From Lenzites betulinus (Eukaryota; Basidiomycota; Agaricomycetes; Polyporales; Polyporaceae): a DNA stretch of 64,000 nucleotides. The notes below the pieces were generated by a model, which was not told the origin of the DNA, did not search any database, and saw only the letters and a list, made by a program, of their open reading frames with translations. Shown here piece after piece: positions 58,541 through 64,000 of this stretch. A program made the translations under genes and the position numbers. Location of the stretch: positions 1-64,000 of the forward strand of contig JABYQU010000046.1 of the NCBI GenBank assembly GCA_022264855.1, written 5' to 3'. The first letter of the stretch is position 1. Each line of letters opens with the position of its first letter.

Positions 58541-58590
58541 GGGATTTCCAGCTTGAGCTGTAGTAACCGAACATAGTCTATCGAGGACAC
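58541..58590 (-). pseudogene. Short HET gene remnant
   Basis: TTTCCAGCTTGAGCTGTAGT and the following bases match the segment encoding DYVRLLRLKLE of the HET genes (compare 34050-34100). Only about 50 bases are recognisable. Confidence 0.6.
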
Positions 58591-58599
58591 TAAAAAAGA

Positions 58600-59724
58600 G
58601 GGCGTAAGCGGACAGCGTGCCGATAGCGGGACATCAGACAGGAAAGCGGCGATGAGGTCAACCGGGAGGACTTGTCATTGCGATTAACGACGGTGGGACG
58701 CCGGAGTGGCACGTCTACACAACTAGGATCGATGCAGAAACCTCCGGAGGGACCGTACAGCGCACTATCAGCAGGTCTGCTCCTTGATGCTTTTGGAAGT
58801 CATACAGATGCGATCGCGGTCGAACACAAGTGGTTTAGGAGGGATTGTCCCTCTGTAAAGCAGAGTAGTTCCCTTTCGAGTCGTCGCCGGGGACAGAAAC
58901 AGCGCAGGAAGCATCGGATATGGTCACGGCGCCTGTGCCGGCGGTTTCTGAGGAACCGCGACATATTGAGATTGTGCTACCTCTGGCGGAGGTACGACCA
59001 CAACTGCCACCGTCCTGCGGACGAAGATTTCGTCAATGACTGATTATTGCATAGCTGCATGCATGAGCACATACTCAGGGTGTGGCCCCGAGCCTTTGAG
59101 GCGAATGACCCTGGTTTTGATTGTGCGGGCAGCGTCTCGTGCATGGGCCTTCCAGTTCCCCCAGAAGTTGCAAACCATCGAACCCGCTGGGACCCAACCA
59201 GTCCCAAAGTTCCCGGGACTCCCAGAGCTCACGTGATAAGCCAAACATGACACGCGTCATGCCCATATCCGGCCACTCATCATATCTCAGCGCTAACGAT
59301 TATCACTCGTCGTCAGCTACCATTCTACTTCGCCTCGTCGTTGAACAACGATGCCTGTCCTTACGACGCTTCAGTTTATCCTCCAGAACCTGTAAACTAC
59401 ATGTTTAATTGATATCTATCTACCCTGTAGCCTCAAAATCCATGCAGAAACAGAAGGTCGCCACTCTGTTGGCCTGGGATACATACGCGACAAGTTTGCC
59501 GACCACGATCCTGCCAGCCGTCGGCCAAACCCACTACGGGTTCTTGTTTCAAGTGCCAGGTGACGGAGGCGGGAGAATGTCCTCGAAACCTCCGTGTAGA
59601 CTTTAAAAGGTGAGCTCGTGAAGTCCAAGGATGCGCAACACATCCGGCTCTGCTCTTAGACAGCCTGCTAATCCTGCCGCTCCTTTACAGAATCATTACA
59701 CTACCTCACATTCTCTAACTCCGT
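58600..59724. other. Stretch without recognised gene
   Basis: A 123-codon frame at 58672-59043 has Arg-rich, unconvincing composition. Nothing else is seen. Confidence 0.35.
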
Positions 59725-62695
59725 ATGAGCTCCTTAGACACTCCTTTTAATCAACCAGGTCCGCCGCCGCCACCGCCTCCCACCGCTAAATGTCCCGACT
59801 GCCAGAGTGAACTCGGCAGCCTGCAGCTCTGCGGTGGCATGGGCGAAGATATCCACAACTATAACAGGTGGTATCAGAAGGTAAGCCGCCGTGTACTATC
59901 TGATATATGAGTACTCACTCGTTGGTGTCTTATTAGTGCACGGGATGCTCCAAGATCATCTTCCATGGCCCCAAAACCCCCTTGGAGTCGATCCCCGAGG
60001 ATGTCCAGATGCGATACACGCTGAACCAGTCGCTCCGAAGCAGCAGCGGGCCTAGCGGGGGCATCTTATGTGGCAACCCGGAGTGCGCGGGCCAGAGGAA
60101 TGGCCGACCGCGACGTGCAAACAAGGACTGCGCGCGCGTCCCTCCGCTATGTTCGACATGCTGCCTAGCAGAGTCCCCGCCGGTGCGGTGCAAGGCGCAC
60201 AGGCTCTCAGCGGCAGAGGTCCCAGTAAGTGTCTCAATACCTATCTTGTGTTGTACATTAATGAACTGACCGCTGTCCTTAGATCGCTTCAGCAGGCTCA
60301 TCCTCAACGCATCCTGTGGCCCCGTCCGCAGCGCCTCCACCCGTCATAAACATACCCGCCACCGGCCCTTCCACCGTATCACCTGCAGGCCCGTCCGCAG
60401 CGCCCTCCACAGGCTTTTCCGCTGCGCCTCCCTTGAGCGTTATAGCGATGCCCGCTGTGGTGGCGTCTTCGTCCAGCACGCCTCCCACTGGAATACCAAC
60501 CGTCACGGGTGGGAGCAGGACAGCAAACCTTCCGGTGCCAACCGTGACGGTGAAGTCGTATGCACGCCCCCTTCCGGATGACTATGCAAAGCCTTGGATC
60601 GCTGCTCATAAGAAGAAAGCTGCTCAAGCTGCCTTGGTCGATGCAAACCGCCAACTCCAGTTACAAGTGGCTAACACTGTGAAGGTCACAATATGGACAA
60701 CGGTATGGGATTCTCTACGGATGCTACAACACGTGCTCACTCAGATCATTAGGCATCGCCCCAATCACCGTGCAAGCTGCAGGTTGCAACACCGCATGCG
60801 AATCTCCTCGTTATCGGAGAGCACGATTGTCTTGTCACCGCGCTTGCTCTCAAGAACGCAGTCATCGAGGTGCTGAACTGCACTGATGGTGAATGGTACC
60901 AGCAGCCGCTTGATCTTCCTATCTCCATCCCACCTACTCGTCGTGTACTCCTGCGGACGCCCGGCCTCCAGAACACTGACTGCGGCGACTTTGCCACTGA
61001 GCTGTCGGCAGCGCTGGGCAGTCTCAAGCGCCCTTTCAGCGGCACCACCTCCCTTCCGGGAACACCCACCAAGGTTCGCAAATTCACCTATCCTGCCGGT
61101 ACGCCTCCTCGCACCCCGAGCAGTCGCGACCGTGTGTCCTCTGCTTCTGTGCTCCAACAAGACACCTCTTTGCTGCCGCGTCGTTCACCCAGCCCCATCC
61201 TGCCTCTGGCCGTCCCTCACAGCACTCCCGCCTCCACTGTAGTCTCACACGTCGCCGTTAACCCTCCCACAACGATGGTTACTACCACAGGCCCGCTACG
61301 AGACATCAAGCCCATCCCGTTTCCTCTCCGCTACGTTTGCGAGATGGATGCGGGCATGCAGCAAGGCGGCCTTGCTGATGACCACCTTACGGAGCCCAAG
61401 GAACGCTTTTCGCAAGCATTCCCAGGTACGCGGTTTGCCAAAACCAGCTTCTACCGTGCGCGTCAGATCTACCGCGAAGCTCGAAGCCTCGGTATTCTTG
61501 ATGATTACGTGGCAAAGGGGCGCACTAATGATGGGCTGTGGAGCAAACTTGTTCGTGATGTTGACCACCGCAGAGCAGCGCAACGCCTCAATAACACCCA
61601 TGAGCTCTTGGTGGCGCTTGGAGCATCCTCAAACCAGCATACGTTCTATGCTGCTGTATTCATTGCATGTTCAACTGATTGTCTCTTCATCAGCAGGGCA
61701 GGTCACGATGCCGGTCACGACGCCAGAGAAATATGAATATCGGCTTGTCAAACTCGAGTGGTACGAGGGCTGGGGTACGCAATTTGGATCGCGCTTCACC
61801 CCGGAGACGGAGCGTCTTGCTGTTTCCGTTACATTAGAACCTCAGCACCGTGGCACATCAAAGGATGTCTACTATGTTCGTCATTTTATCGGATTTTGCC
61901 ACTGTGGATACCACTGACAAACATGCCCAGATGACAATCCCAGAGGGTCCACCTCGCTTTCGTGGAAGCCACGTCGCAAAGAAGCTGCGCATTCCGGGGC
62001 TTCCTCCGGATTGGCGTACTCGGTTTCACAACGAACCAAGTATACATTTCCATGAAGCTCAGCGTGTCGCACGTGCTGGCGACATCATTTGTATGTTCGT
62101 TTATGAGGCGTCATTGAAGGGCGTTGCCTACGGTGAGTTTTCTGTGTTTTATTCATGCTACGTAAATTAACAAAGTGACGTATCAGCATTTGAATTCGTG
62201 CCCACATACATCGTAACAAGCGTCCGGGCTGGCAGTGATTCGGAGCCTAACTCCTGGATCGTCCAGAAGCAGCTGACGGGGGACCCGTTCCCATCTGCCC
62301 GCGACAGCAATGCTAATAGTCTGCTCTCGCAAACGATGGCAACATTTGGCCATTACGCACTTGTGCGTCATGGCGTACTCTTCGACAACTTCAAGGGTAC
62401 GTACCTTCAGTCGTGGTTGATATTATATTTTCTTATCATCGACTAGGCACATACATGGATCAGAAGTTGATATTCTATAGCTGCAGAACGAATAGGTAAT
62501 GTGCGTAATTTCTGTGGGCAACAGCGGACTTATATGTTTTTATATAGTGCGGAGGTGCCTAGTGCCTACATTGATGATGGCGGTGCCGCCGTCATTAATG
62601 GTTTCGTCACCGAGCATGAGTGCAACAACTTATGTATGGCACTCAACCTTGCTCCGCTCTCGATTATCACCGACCCCGATGTTATTGAACTATGA
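59725..62695 (+). CDS. Cys-rich hypothetical protein, eight or so exons
   Basis: Exons 59725-59880, 59937-60224, 60283-60702, 60753-61655, 61702-61875, 61931-62132, 62187-62396, then 62447 onward with an unclear last junction before AEVPSAYIDDGGAAV...DVIEL stop. The introns traced are 46-58 nt and phases agree throughout. The N-terminus after a Pro run has CPDCQSELGSLQLCGG and CTGCSKIIFHG, then CGNPEC and CSTCC: likely two zinc ribbons. A Pro/Ala/Ser linker follows. The middle has PFPLRYVCEMDAGM ... FPGTRFAKTSFYRARQ ... GLWSKL, a block I recall from polypore proteins of unknown function. The C-terminal third (FVPTYIVTSVRAGSD) has no recognised domain. Such zinc-ribbon proteins may bind DNA, but no function can be assigned. 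Its 3' end faces a KDZ gene. Confidence 0.75.
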
Positions 62696-62699
62696 ATTC

Positions 62700-62874
62700 T
62701 TGCACTGTTATGATATTTCATGGATATGGACAGCCTCTACGTACTTATGCTCTTTTGACTTACACTTCTCGTTACATCGCTACAGTTAATCCTAAACCAC
62801 TCGCTAATATCATTCCCGCTTTATAGTAGTAGTTATATCATACTAATGCGCCATCATATTTTGTATACAAACTA
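62700..62874. terminator. Convergent 3' intergenic region
   Basis: This AT-rich 175-bp gap separates the convergent 3' ends of the Cys-rich gene and the KDZ gene and should hold both polyadenylation regions. No precise signal is assigned. Confidence 0.35.
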
Positions 62875-64000
62875 TCACTCTGCTGGGAATAGAAGTGTGA
62901 CTGGTATCTTCCAAGGATGGTGCCCACGGCGCTCAAGGAGCTTCACTGTTAGTCGGTTACGCCGTTTAACCATCTCATCCAAGAAAAATGTGTAGCGCAC
63001 TGCATCCATCTCTCGCACCACCGCCATAAACCCGCCAAACCAAGCATTGGTTTCTTCACAGATCGAAGTGTTTACACGCCATCGATCGCCATCCACAAGG
63101 TCCGGAAACGCTGCCGGATTGCAGTATTGTTGGCATTGTGTGTCGGTGATGCGGTGCTTCGACTTGAAATGGAATACATCGACGGGAAGACCAGTGTTGT
63201 TGAAATAGGTGTCGCTGGTTGCATTCAGGTGCTCCCGGAGCCTGCAGTTATTGTCGTAGATAAAGATCTCCGGCAGTGACTGAGGTGTAGGAAAGACAGC
63301 CTTGAGATGCTCCTGTTGATACTTATGTTATCAATTGATATGCAGCGAGTGGGCCTGGACATACCTTGACACCACTAACAGCCTCGGACCCGAAAAATGT
63401 TGCGCGCGAAAGGATAATACCGCATGGACGCTCGATGAGCTGTTCATTATGAGTTCGACGCCGCCCAAAACGGGCTTTGACACCGCGCAATTTAGCACTT
63501 GCGGGGTCCGGATCCTTTCCGATACACTGCGAGTCATTCGCCCCGGGCCCAATCGTTGTACCCGCAGCTTCCAGTTCAGCGAACGAAATCGAGATCCTTC
63601 CCAAGGGGACATCGTCCCGAATGCCCGCATTGGGTAACCCCGGCGTGAGAGTCTCAGAAGCCACAGTCGAGTCCTCAAACTGACCAGTGACGATAACCTC
63701 CCCATCGTCGTCCCCCGGAGTCGGTGGTATGTCGAGTGTAAGGTCATTAGCGGGTGTCGTCTCCTCTGCTGGCTTTGGTTCCTCTGGTACGCACACACCG
63801 CTCGCCCGAAGACGAGCACGAAGTTGATGGATGGCGCGGAAGCTGTCTGCGTCTTTGCGGTATGCGTTCTCAAGCGACCGGTGGATCGGTATATTGCATG
63901 TCTGAAAGCCATGCTCGCGCGGCCTGTTACACTCGGTCACAGCGCAGAGGCTTGCTAGGTTTGCGTGCACAGGGCAATATATGTGATTTCGGGAGAGGAG
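62875..64000 (-). CDS. KDZ-family transposase-like protein, C-terminal exons (partial)
   Basis: The gene runs off the right edge; 5' exons are outside. Exon 64000-63365 begins with the Cys/His cluster CPVH ... CAVTEC ... CNIPIH, like the CxC clusters found with Kyakuja-Dileera-Zisupton (KDZ) transposases, then a linker and RTHNEQLIERPCGIILSRA. A GTATGT...CAG intron (63364-63313) leads to the last exon, 63312-62875: EIFIYDNNCRLREHL, GLPVDVFHFKSKH, CNPAAFPDLVDGDRW, NTSICEETNAWFGGFMAVVR and FFLDEMVKRRN, ending FPAE. These fit the end of the RNase H-fold catalytic domain with its late Glu (EETN). The protein would cut and join transposon ends in the nucleus. Whether it is part of a mobile element or a domesticated gene cannot be seen. 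Confidence 0.8.

Noticed and set aside
58672..59043. 123-codon frame as a gene
   Set aside because: Arg-rich, no intron signals or recognised motif, poor start context.
1..64000. CRISPR arrays, bacterial operons, rRNA
   Set aside because: No regularly spaced direct repeats; spliced genes and retroelements show a fungal nuclear genome.

Overview
The window looks like a repeat-rich accessory region of a filamentous basidiomycete, most likely an agaricomycete of the polypore kind. The evidence is HET-domain (vegetative incompatibility) genes opening with MPRFLNTYTGEFVW, introns of about 45-60 nt, Ty3/gypsy retroelements, a Plavaka-like (CACTA group) transposase fragment, and a KDZ-type gene with a Cys cluster. 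I saw no tRNA, rRNA or CRISPR array.

1-8.6 kb: a nearly complete plus-strand Ty3/gypsy element. It opens at its tRNA primer-binding site. Gag and Pol are joined by a textbook -1 frameshift signal (GGGAAAC heptamer, 6-nt spacer, stem-loop). Pol keeps its protease, RT, RNase H and a D-58-D-35-E integrase. The end of Pol is broken by a palindromic insertion and then cut off by the LTR of a second retroelement.

8.6-27.0 kb: a second, minus-strand gypsy element between two ~870-bp LTRs (TGATAC...GTATCA). Its gag-pol is split into five pieces by four more palindromic insertions. Across each insertion the 8-bp target duplication lets the reading frame be followed directly from one piece to the next. 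The five palindromes (2.4-2.7 kb without later insertions) carry no protein gene. They have long inverted arms, subterminal iterons and, in four of the five, smaller hairpins inside the arms plus a hairpin near the apex. They are the most unusual objects in the window and look like one superfamily of giant fold-back DNA transposons. One of them carries a further 597-bp TIR element.

27.0-58.6 kb: a Plavaka transposase fragment, then a HET cluster made of four copies of a 6-9 kb unit. Each unit has a TGACGTCA site, about 3.3-3.9 kb of duplicated sequence with splice-site-like and frame-conserved blocks (module X), and then a HET gene. Units 1-3 face left and unit 4 faces right. Units 3 and 4 are head to head across a 100-bp palindrome holding two TGACGTCA sites. 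HET copies 3 and 4 are intact three-exon genes of 914 codons each, copy 2 lacks the last exon, and copy 1 is a pseudogene. Two further HET scraps lie at 55.6-55.9 and 58.5 kb.

59.7-64.0 kb: a multi-exon gene for a Cys-rich hypothetical protein on the plus strand, and the C-terminal exons of a KDZ-family gene on the minus strand running off the right edge.

Taken together this is a nested transposon graveyard beside a duplicating self/non-self recognition cluster. Family names rest on recognised motifs read by eye, not on searches.
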